Source: Hippopus hippopus (lineage: Eukaryota > Mollusca > Bivalvia > Cardiida > Cardiidae). From it: a DNA stretch of 64,000 nucleotides. Location of the stretch: assembly GCA_946811185.2 (NCBI GenBank), contig OX328098.1, positions 44,455,650-44,519,649 of the forward strand, given 5' to 3'. The number at the start of each line of letters is the position of its first letter. The stretch's first letter is position 1. The notes beneath the pieces were generated by a model. It worked only from the letters and a program-made list of their open reading frames with translations. It had not been told where the DNA came from and made no database searches. Position numbers and translations under genes: made by a program. Below, one piece after another: positions 42,603 through 54,600 of this stretch.

Positions 42603-45600
42603 CTGTCAAAATAAATAACCAAATTTAATTTGTATGAAAATTAACTCTTTACCAGACAACAAGATTATAGGCTTGTCTGAATTAAAAATATAACGAAGAC
42701 GACAAACTAAATGAGTTTCACATGATGGAAATTGCCTCTGAAAGGATAGAAAATATTGTGGAAAAAGGAAAAAAAAAATGCTGGTTTGCATTTTTTCCTT
42801 TTCAATGTTTTCTACCCTATCAAAGAGATAATTCATCATTTGAGCTTGATTAAATTTGTCATCTGCAAACGCTTTCAATCCGGACCAGTCTAGAGTTTTT
42901 GTCGTTTGGTAAAGGATTAATGGGATTTGTCTTTAATCCTTTACCGGAAGACAAAATTATAGACTTACCCTTCTTGAAAGCTTTTGCAGACAAAAAATTA
43001 AATGTGGGACAGAGGATGAGATTTGTCTGCACAAGGGGTCAAAAAATTATGAGAGAAAAAAATAAAAATGGTTTCCAGCATGTTTCCCTTTTCCCATGAT
43101 GTTTTCAAAAGCCTTCTCTGTCAGGGTCGTTAAAATTCAGGATTGTGTGGTAAAGGCTTAAAAAGGTAGAAAATAAACATGTTGTTTAATGCTATTTTCA
43201 ATATTAATTCAGGTAATTTACATCAATCAGTGCAGCTATCCATATTTTTCAGTGCTTTGTTGCAATATTTTTTCCAAGTCACTGGCTGCTTTCCCACATA
43301 AGCATTGTCAAAACAATGTTCACTGGCAAGACAGGAATGAATCCTGTTGTAATGACTATCATCTCTCCTGGGAAAAAAAATGGCCACGCTAGTAATCAAA
43401 CCAGTGACCAAAATAATTTTAACTCTTTACCACAGTCCCAACTTTTAACGACCCTAAGCAAGAAGCCTTATAAAACATTGTGAGAAAAGAAGAAAATGCT
43501 GGTAACCAGCATTTTCTCCTTTTCACACAATGTTTTCTGCTCTATCAAGGAAAAAAAGGTGTCATTTTTGCCACCTTTTAATTTGTCTTCTGCAATTACT
43601 TTCAATTTAGACCAGTCTTATATTTTGTCATTTGGTAAAGGGTTAAGCCCTGTATGTTACTGATTGAGCTACCAGACCTAAACAACAAAAATAAGGAATG
43701 GCAAATAAACTTTACCTTTTTATTCACATCTTTAAATTGCCGGAGGTCTGCTGTAAACAGCACCTGTAGTAATGAGACAGAAATAGCTCTAAATAAATCA
43801 TTAATTTTCTTCCATTTGCAGCAGACAACTTTGGAATCATACCTGTATATTGAAAATTATCAACCTATAGAACATGGAATAAACCAGAGAGACATTTTCA
43901 ATCTAGTAGTAAGACGCAAATTATTGCAAATATCAAGGTCACTTTCATCAAAAATGTCACAAGCAAAGTGGACAGTGTAGATCAAAGATCAGACTGCACA
44001 TTTTGTGCAGTCTGATCTTTCATCTACACTGGCCCCAAAGGCATGAAAGGTGCTTTAAAGGGTTAATATGATAGGATGTACAATGTGTGAATGCAACTGA
44101 AAACATTGTGGGAAAAGCAGATTTAGATTCTACAAAATAGAAAAGACCACATAAAATACTGTAAAATCCCAAGTCATACATGAGGATGGTTGTTTTTTAC
44201 ATGTCTACACATAACATATTTAAAAGGCATTGTGGGAAAAGGAGCATTTGCTTTAAAAAAGCAGATGCTCTTTTCGCCAAAGTGATTTTTCTACCTTCTA
44301 CCTTTACTTGAAGTGTTTTTTACATGTTTAATTTGCTGTGCACATATTAATCGTTTTTATGACATAATTACTATTTCCGCATTCATTTATTGATTCATTT
44401 GTCCATCCTTTATCACACAGTTCTGTGTTGTGATGACCCTGAGGAAGAAAGCTTTCAAAAACATTGTGGGAAAGGGAGAAAATGCTGGTAACCAGCATAT
44501 ACTCTTTTTCTCACAATGTTTTCTACCCTATCAAAGACAAAAATCATCATATGCTACATAAATGCTCTCTTACTTCATACAAAATTAGTCTTAAGGAATG
44601 AAGAGAACTTTTTTTGTTTTCAAAATGGTTTTCAAAACCGCTTCGCGGTTTCATACAGTGTGATTAGGTTTTTTTTTTCATACCTCCATGAAAACAAAAA
44701 AAGTTCTTTTCATTCCTTATAATTCAATATCACAGACAACAAATATGCATTTAAATAATAATAACACCCTTTTTTTGTAAATCCAACATTGCATATTTAT
44801 TTAATGTCCATTTCATTCATATTTCATAAAGCGGTAAAACTGCTCCTTCATGACGTAAAAACGACGTAAATTATGACATCATTATAGTATTGAACATTTG
44901 CAGATTTAGCAGATTTATTATTAGAAGTTCAATACGCTAGAAGTAAGTTGAAAATAAGATTGTTAAAACCCAGCAAAGTGACAATGAGTTTTAAGCTCTC
45001 TCTTTGAATTTACTGTTGGATATTTTTTATACGCCCGTCGAAGATGGGACGTATTATGGGATCACCCATGGCGTCCAGGCGGGCGGCGTCCAGTTCTTTG
45101 TCCGGACCATAACTTTGTCATCTCCAGTCCGATTGACTTGAAACTTGGCATTTGTGTTTGTTGCAATAATACGGAGTCCAGTTCAAAAGAACCATAACTC
45201 TACCTCGTGCTGTCTTTGAGTTATTTCCCTTTGATAGTCACTTTTACAGCATTTTCTGCTTGTCCAGAATATACGTGGGGTGATCAGAAAGAACGCGGAC
45301 CACCCGATTATTTCAAAAACTACTTTACTTAAGATAACAAAAATTTGCACAGATGAACATTAATTACCTGGTTACTTACTCAAGCGTTTAAATGACGTCA
45401 TAGGCAAATAAGAAAAGAGTGACGTCATTTCAATGACATCACATACTGCGTTAGCGGTTCACAATGTCGGATGACGTTTTTGTTTGAGCAGAGAGTAATT
45501 ATAAAGTTTTACGTTAAACTCGGAAAGTCTTCATCGGAAATTAAGGCCGATTTAGATAAAGTTTATGGGGACTCAGCACTTAAGAAAACCAGTATTTGTA

Positions 45601-48600
45601 AATGGATTGGACGATTTAGAGAAGGACGCGAAACCGTTGAAAATGACCCTAAATCTGGCCGTCCATCAACATCAGTAACGGACAAAACTATCACGGATGT
45701 GCAGCAGTATGTAAAGCAAGATCGTCGAGTTACTGTCAGAGAAATAGCTGACACATTTAGCATTTCCTATGGAAGTGCACAGGAGATTTTAACTAACAAA
45801 CTTGGAATGTTGCGTGTTCGTGCAAGGTGGGTGCCTCGGCTACTGACGCCCGAGCAAATGGGGGTTAGGGTCGAAATTTGTTCTGAAATTTTAGAACGCA
45901 TTAGGAAAGAAGGATCAAACTTTACTGATCGTATTGTGACATGCGATGAAACATGGGTACACTTTTACGAGCCCGAATCTAAACAACAAAGCAGTGTATG
46001 GAAACATCCAACATCGCCGTCCCCTGTTAAAGCCAAACTTTCTAAGTCTGTTGGTAAAGTTATGTGCATCATGTTTTTCTCTTCTCAACGTTTTCTTCTA
46101 AATCATGTTGTACCTATACATACTACAGTCAATGCTGAGTATTATGTCAGCATTATTCGACTGAATTTAATACAGGCCATCCGAAAAAAACAGCCGGAAC
46201 TTCTATGAAGAGGCGTCATTTTACATCAAGATAATGCTCCCGCTCACAAAGCCAAACTTGTACAGGAAGTTTTGAAAAAACTAAACATAGAAACATTAGA
46301 CCATCCTGCCTATAGTCCAGACCTGGCCCCATGTGACTTTTGGCTATTTCCTGTTTTGAAAGATTCTCTACGTGGCACGCGCTACGAGAGCAGAGAGGAG
46401 CTAACCCATGCCATGACCGGGTCATTGAGAGTGATGTCACGTGACGGGCTCGCGCACGTGTTTCGCGCATGGGAATCAAGAATGAATAAGTGCATAGAAC
46501 ACAAAGGAGGTTACTTTGAAAAACAGTAAACATTCCAAGTTGATTTTTATAACAATATTCCGATAAAGGCACTGGTCCGCGTTCTTTCTGATCACCCCTC
46601 GTAACTCTAGTCATCTCTAGTCTGAACATCTTCAAATTTGGTATGCATGATTGTTGAAAAATTATGGAGTGCAGTGCACAAGAACCATAACTCTTCCTAG
46701 CACGAATTTTTAGTTATTCCCCCTTTGATCTTCATTTTTATAGCATTTCTTGCTTGTCTGGAGCATAACTCTGTCATCTTAAGTAGGAATGCCTTGAAAT
46801 ATGGTATGCTTATTTGTTTCAATATTTGGAAGTGCAGTGCGCAAGAATTGTAACTCTACCTCGTGCTGTCTTTGAGTTATTTCCCTTTGATTGTCATTTT
46901 TACAGCATTTAGTGCTTTTCCTGAATATAACTTTGTCATCTCAAGTCAGAACGACTTCAAACTTGGTATGCATGTTTGTTGCAATATTACGGAGTACAGT
47001 GCACAAGAACAATAACTCTACCTAGTGCGGATTTTGAGTAATTCCACTTTGATCTTCATTTTTACAGAATTTCTTGCTTGGCCAGAATGAACTTTGTCAC
47101 CTCAAGTTAAATTGACTTGAGACTTGGTAAACATGTTTGTTGCAGTTACGAGAAGTACAATGCACTGGAGCCGTAACCGTACCTAATGCCCTTTTCGAAT
47201 TATTCCCTCTTCATTTTTTTTTAATACAGCTTTTCATGCTTTTCTACAATATAACTTTGTCTTTTCATGTTTCCTTAACATTAGAGGAGACATTCATGCC
47301 TATTTCAATCACTTACATGATTTCTGCTGCACTACTATTTTCCTCTACCTGCCCTTTACAATTATTATCCCCCCTTGACAACTGGCGGTGGGACGGGCGT
47401 ATCTTGCGACAATTTGCCGCTCTTGTTTCAATATTCAGAGAAAATAATTTAGCCAGCAATTTGAAATTCAGACTGGATATAAAATCAGAAAGAAAAACAC
47501 TATGAAATCTCGTATACATGTTTGTTTAAATTAGTTTGACTGCAAAAATAGTTCCGGCACTTCTTAATTTTTTTTTTTTCATGGAGCAATGAAAAATTTT
47601 TTTCAGCCAATCAGAACTCGCCAATGTTCATTAAAATAACTAACATTGACTTATTATCATTTGATAAACTGTCTTTATCACTGAGAACTTCTGAGGAGTG
47701 AGCAAAATAGGAATCGTAAAAAATGGTATAAATATATAAGGCATGCTCCTTAACCCTTTACCACACAATGACGACTTTTAACGCCCCTGAAAGAGAAGGC
47801 TTTTGAAAACATTGTGGGAAAAGGAGAAAATGCTGGTTACCATCATTTTCTCCTTTTCCCACAATGTTTTCTACCCTATCAAAGAAAAATCATTTCGTAT
47901 GAGCCATGTTAAAACTGTCATCTACAAATGCTTTCAATTTGGACAGGTCTAAAATTTTGTCGTGTGGTAAAGGGTTAAAAAAAGTGGGGTTTAAATGTAT
48001 CTACAAAAATTATCGACCCAGGTCAGCCTGCACAGTCCACACTGGCTGACCTTGGTTAAAACATTTAGCTATTGGTCAATTTTCTGCATGTCAAAAGACC
48101 AGTTGCTTGTTAGACAAAACTGGATTTCATGAATTCATAATTATGTGATGACTTGCTTGGTATAATTGATCAAGGAGGAGCATTAAACCTCCTTTTCCTA
48201 TGCCACTCATACATTATGCCCAGCTTCTATCTGAAAGGTTTACTTACAGAATGTGCCCAGCCTGCATAGGGACCCCAAAGGTCTCTGAAGAAATCCCCTG
48301 AAACACAAAATCATGACTTTCTCAATGTAATGTATGTAATATGTACTAGTACAAACAATTGACTGGTCTTGTTTGTGACTTGGAAGCATTTTTATTGCAT
48401 CCATAGTTGCTTACTGCTGGCATCTTTCAAACAAAATAGAGGATCTTACATGACTGTTTATGTATTATCGTTTTTATCAAACAAGTTGACTAAAATTGTA
48501 TGACTTGAGCCTTGGTGAGCATCAAACACATTTCAGTCAAAGAGTGTGATAAAACTGATAATACATAAACATGAATGTGAGATTCTATTTATCACATAAA

Positions 48601-51600
48601 ATGAATGACAGACAAAAAATATCCTGCATCATCACCTCTAGCCTGTATACTCTTCATGGGTCCATGTTTACAATTGTAGATCGGTGTAAAAACGTACATA
48701 CACAAGTAGATAGCTCTTTGACATTTACACCGGAAGTAGTTTCTAGACGGAGTAAGTTCACCTATTTCAGCAATTTTGTTGATTTTAAAAAACTTTCGCT
48801 GCATTTCTTGGTTTTTATTAAACATGAAAATAAAAAACTGTACATGCATATACAATGACGTCATTTTTCCGTGAAACGGCATAGTAGTGCAAACTCCTGC
48901 ACCTGCTGTGGTTAGTTTCTCCGGCTTCATGCGTTCATAACTGAAAACTGATCAGAACCAGGACCTGAGAAACGATAATGCACGAGTGTATTAACAAAAA
49001 TAAGTCATGGGTTTAATACACTGCCAGAAGAGGTTTTATGTGATAAAGGAGAAAACCCTTGTGCGAAAAAGGGAGACACCACTAAAAATACTGGCCACTT
49101 TCATTCTCCTATGTTATGTATACCAGTATGTAAAATTTCTTACACTCATAACTATGTCCGATTACACTTCACAAGATAATGCCTCTTTTGCCAAAATGCT
49201 TTTGATTTGGTCAACTCTTTGCCAAACAACCCAGCAATTTTACGACAATGGGAAAGAAGGCTTTTGAAAACAGTGTGAGAAAAGGAGGAAATGCTGGTTA
49301 CCCAGTTTTTCTACTCTTTCAAAGACAAAGTCACATATAATTTGTTGTTTGAAATTCTTTTGATGTGGTGGAATCTGATGTTTTGTCCTTCAGTAAAAAT
49401 TTATAAGAACGGAAACTGATTTTGCTTCAAGTGTCTCTCATATGCTTTACTTGTTTGATCTAACATTAGCCAGGTAACTCAAAAGCATTTACAGATGACA
49501 AATCAAATCTGACTTGAATGTTGGTATTTGTCGAGGAATAGGCAAAAAACATTGTGGGAAAAGGATAAAATGCTGGTTACCAGCATTTTCTCCTTTTCCC
49601 ACCATGCTTTCAAATGCCTTATTCCCTAGGGTTGTTAAAACTCATGATTGTATGGTAAAGGTTTAATAGCTTACAATAAGTCTAGAACCAGTGCAGGTAA
49701 ATAGTTTGACATATGTTGTGTTTATAGAGGAGAAATACAAACAAATAAACTATGAGAAATCATGAACAACCAAACTGTTTAAATGTTATGAAATGACTTA
49801 GATAGTGATAAAAAAAAAGAATTCTTGAACAAAACAAAAAACACATACAAACATAAATACATTACCTATCTCAATATAAAAGTTAGGTAGTTCCAAGAGG
49901 CTATCTACCAGACATGAGAGTCAACTGACCTTGCTCTCTGTTTATGAACACAAAAATAGAGCTGGCTGTTTATGAACACAAAATAGAGATGACTTCATGA
50001 ACACAAAAATAAAGCTGACTGTGTATGAACACAAAATTACAGCTGGCTGTTTACTAACACAAAAACAGAGCTGGCTGTTCATGAACACAAAAATAGAACT
50101 GCCTGTTTATGAACACAAAAATAGAGCTGCCTCTTTGTGAACACAAAGAAAGATAGACAAATGGACAAGCCCAAAAACTGACAACCACAAACATAGACAA
50201 AACATTTGATGAAATTTCACCTATCTCATCATACAGTTTATCAGTAAGGGACTTGGACTGTTTAAGTTTAGGCATGTAGTCCCTAGATGCTATCTGCCAG
50301 ACATGGGTGTCAACTGGTATGGCTCCATGTTTATCTAAGCAAAAAAGACCCACACAATCAGCCACCTGAAAGTATATAGTACCAGTAACCCATTAATTAA
50401 TTATGGAGTCAGCCAAATAGATGTACTTGTAGTTTAAATGGTCAGCTGTGAGACTTGTAAGAAGCAAATCTTGTGACACTTCAGGGTGTGGTTTGAGCTA
50501 CACAGCTGGCAAACTAAAACAAGAGGTCCTTGATGGCCTGAATTGCTCTACTGGCAGTGATGTTGCTGATTTTCTAGCATACATCATGAGTTTATGATGC
50601 TGGTAAGCAGCATTTTCTCCCTTTTCCACAATACTTTCAAATGCTTTTTTCTTCAAGATCCTTCAATTATGATATTGTTTTGTAAAGTGTTAAAAAGGAT
50701 ATGACTGGATCCTACAAGGCCAGACTCCATAGAATGTGCAGTGGGATCTTTGATCTGCATTCCCTTCTACCTTGCAAAATATTCTAACAAAAAAAAAAAA
50801 AAATCTTGAAATGGCAATACATGGTATATGTAGCCTTTGTCTGACTGCCAATGTCTATTTCATCTACTGGTATTTAGCACAATCAGAATTAAGATATCAC
50901 CTTTGCACCCACTCCACACAGTTTCATGAGCTCAGACTTTGCTGTTTTATAATCTTCTGTCCGCAGTGAGTACAGCCAATTTTCTCCACCATTCTGCTCT
51001 ATGAAGCGAGCTGAAGCCTGAAAAATAGATATTATTATTTGTTAGGTGTTTGACAATATTTCTGTTCCTTCATTCTGAAGATTGCCATGGGTATTTTCTT
51101 TAACTCTTTACCAAATCACAGAATTTAAGACTAATCCAAGTTTAAAAGCATTTACAGATGACATGGTGAATGTGACTAAACTGATGGCACTTCTTGTTCT
51201 TTAAAGTGTAGAATACCTTGGGGGAAAAGGAGAAAATGCTGGTAACCAGCATTTTCTCCTTTTCCCGCAAGGTTTTCAAAAGACTATTTCCTCAGGGTCG
51301 TTCAAACTAGGGACTGTGTGATAAAGAGTAAACCAGCTAAAGGTTCCATTACCACTGACAAAACGATTTTTTTTTCCCTTTTATACCTTTGTAGATCCAA
51401 GGTTAGACTGCATGTTAACAGCAGTAATATCTCTACCCCCACTGTCTGCAAAAAGAATTTTTAAGTAGGAAAACAGTATCTTTATAGCACATTTTCAAGG
51501 CTTTTTCTGTTACACTACCTCACAGAATATCTGACAGTGTAGACCCAAGATCAGACTGTATGTTCTTCCTAGTTTGGTCTTGATTGTGCTGTGAAAGGAT

Positions 51601-54600
51601 TTTTCAGTGGGTAGAACATTTGATCTTGATATTATCTTATGCAGAAGATTTATTGTAGACATATACTAACTCTTCACCAGATGGATGACACATTTCTAGG
51701 GCAATGACAAATACCATGGTCTATTTATCTACAATAATGGTCAGAACTAGGTGCCTTTGTCACACTGGCTGGGTTTGTTTCATTCACTGTTATGTTGTGA
51801 TCTGCTTGTCGTAACAGCAGTCTCTTTATGCTGCTCTAACATAGAAAAAATAGAAAATGAGTATAATTCAAACCTGTATGTATTTAGCTCTGTATCCAAA
51901 TCCTAAACTTCGCAATTTCTCCTCAACACCCTCTGCACATAGAGATTTTACTGTAGGAAATGTGTAATATGTCTTACCATCCACTTCCAATATTTTGTCG
52001 CCGTAATGTGATGTGAGATTGTCAATCATGGACGTAATACGAGAAATATTATTATTTGATGAGCATATAAATGAAAACAAGCACTCAACTGGGTCTTGCC
52101 TAATCATGCGAATACCTTCAAATTGTTTAGCAACTTTTGAAAAGTTTTTGTCAACCTTTGCCCAAGTTTCGTAGAGATCCTTCAAGTCAATATGAAGCTG
52201 AAAGTAGTCCTGTAATATATCTTCCTCCTTTAATTCTTGTTTAATAGCATAACCATCTGGATAATATGCATCTTCTTGCTTGACATGAATGTCTTCTTTT
52301 AATAGAGTTTTAGAACCTTTTGACTTTCTTGTAAGCTTCTTTTCGACAGTATCTGGAAAGAATCAGGCATGTGTACTAGTACATGTATATGTCACAGGAG
52401 CCAATATCATTCTTTTTTAAATGAAAGATACTGTATACTAAAATTTTGGACTTGTGCAAATGCAAAACATTTGTACAAGGCATTTGCAGGGTACAAATGG
52501 AATACAGTACAAATGGTGGGATTTGTCTTTGAAAGAGTAGAAAACATTGTGGAAAATGGAGGAAATGTTAGTGGTCAGCATTTTCTCCTTTTCTCACAAT
52601 GCTTTGTCAGGGTCATTAAAAGTTAAAACTATGGTGATGAGACAAATGTAATTGGTACCCTCAAAATAGGTTTTTACAAAGAAACTATCTTCTTAGCCTT
52701 TCACCACACAATCTCAAGTTTTTATGACCCTGAAGAAGAAGGCTTTTGAAAACATGGTAGGAAATGAAGAAAATGCTAGTCAAAAGCATTTTCTCCTTTT
52801 CTAACAATGTTTTCTATCCTTTGAAAATAAAAATCCATTTTTTAACCTGGATTTGATTTGTTGTCTTCAAGTGCTTTCAAGTTAGACATGCCAAGCCCAA
52901 GTTTTATCGACCCTGTAAAGAAGGCTTTTAAAAAAACATTGTGGGATAAGGAGAAAATGCTAGTAACCAGCATTTTCTCCTTTTCATACTTTGTTTTTTT
53001 TTTTATCCTTTCAAAGACAAATCCTTCAATATGAGCCTCATTTGATATATGTCACCTGCACAATGCTTTGAATTTGTGCAAGTCTAAAATTATGTTGTTA
53101 AATGGAAGAGTTAACTTTACAATTCTTTCATGATTATACCAATCAATGATAATGCCCTTTATATCTATTAGGTATGGTGTCAACTAGTGCAACATGATAT
53201 CAAATAACAGTAGTAATCCTTTGAATATCAATTTCATAAATGGGGCCGCAGTCGGCACAGGCCCACATGGGTCTGCAAACTTAACATGTCCAAAAAAAGT
53301 ATTAGTACCTACTGTCCCCTTATCATCACAAAGTTGGTTTAAATGATCTGTGGACAAAACTGTCGAGTTTAAGACCTGATATAGCAATTCAGTTTCAGTT
53401 TGCTTCAACCTCCACACATCTCTACCTATAACTCCAGTCCAGTGGCCTGGTGTATGTTCCTTCCATCTACAAGAAGAAATATGAGTATGTCTATAATCTT
53501 TCGACATGAATATGTCTTTTAACCCTTGTTGAAGGAATCACATTTTTTCTTTTTTCTAATCCTGAGGAAAAGGACTTTTTAAAACATAATGAAAAAAAGA
53601 GAAAATGCTAGTAGCCAACATATTCTCTTTTTTCCCACAATGTTTTTTTACCCTTTCAGACAAATTCTATTAAATGGTTGTTTACAAACACTTTCCATAC
53701 AGCCAGGTCTAAAATCTTGTACGAGTCAATAGTGGGAATGTGGAAAAGAAACTGCATGGGCAAAAGGTTATATCTGGAACTATAAATAGGCTGATGCATT
53801 TTCCTTTTTATCACAGATAATATTTCAAACATAAGCGGTCATTTAGCACAAATTCAGAGTTATGTTAACAAAAAATCGATCAGAATGCAAGCAGGTGCCA
53901 ATGCTCTCCTTATTCAGGTTTCAAATTTCAAAATTTCAAGTCAAAAAAGGGGCATGACTGTCAATTTTAATCTGTGGGATACTTGTAATTCTTGTATGGG
54001 TTCCCCTATAGACAGTTAACAAACAGCCCAAGTACATGTATGAAGTAATATCTTCTGTGTTAACAGAGATGTGAAAATGTGTCAAACTCTTTGTCATGAG
54101 GACAACTTCGAAAACAGGGCAATTAATGACAATACCACCATGATTTCTTAAAAAACAGGCAAGACAAATATCAATAAATATTCTGTATGAGCCATGCTCT
54201 GGCAAAAGGGGGCTTAATGCATCTGCATAATCCATGATACCAAGCTGCAAGCATGTCTTCAAATGATCATGGATCCATAAAGTCCATTTTGTCAAACAAC
54301 CAAACTGTATCATGGTCCTTGAGGATGTGCAGAAAATTAACCAATAATGAAAAGTTTCGACCCAGATCAGCCTGCACAGTCTGAACTGGGTCGATACTTT
54401 TCACAGAGCATGGCTCATATATATGCCCAAAACTCATACATTCGTTACGTCCCATACATTTGTTACGTCGTATATTTATGGAATTTTCTCGCGCGCCCGA
54501 CTTCCATTCCATCCGAGTATCGGTAAAGCTTTTGCCAAATGATGAAATCTGTATTCACATCGAAAAAAAAAGCTGAAATGCATAAAAAATAGATAAAGTG

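Larger units (their letters stand above)
45029..47402. mobile_element. Tandem-repeat element with ATACGCCCGTC ends, split by a mariner
   Basis: Ends ATACGCCCGTC (45029-45039) and its inverse GACGGGCGTAT (47392-47402). The interior is built of ~160-bp units beginning ATAACTTTGTCATCTC, with CTTGGTATGCATGTTTGTTG, TAACTCTACCT and TTTACAGCATTT. About five copies remain outside the mariner. Unit length and layout recall bivalve pearl/Helitron-like non-autonomous elements. That assignment is inference. Confidence 0.7.

Noticed and set aside
46216..46635. 139-codon minus-strand frame
   Set aside because: Antisense shadow of the mariner transposase C-terminal half.
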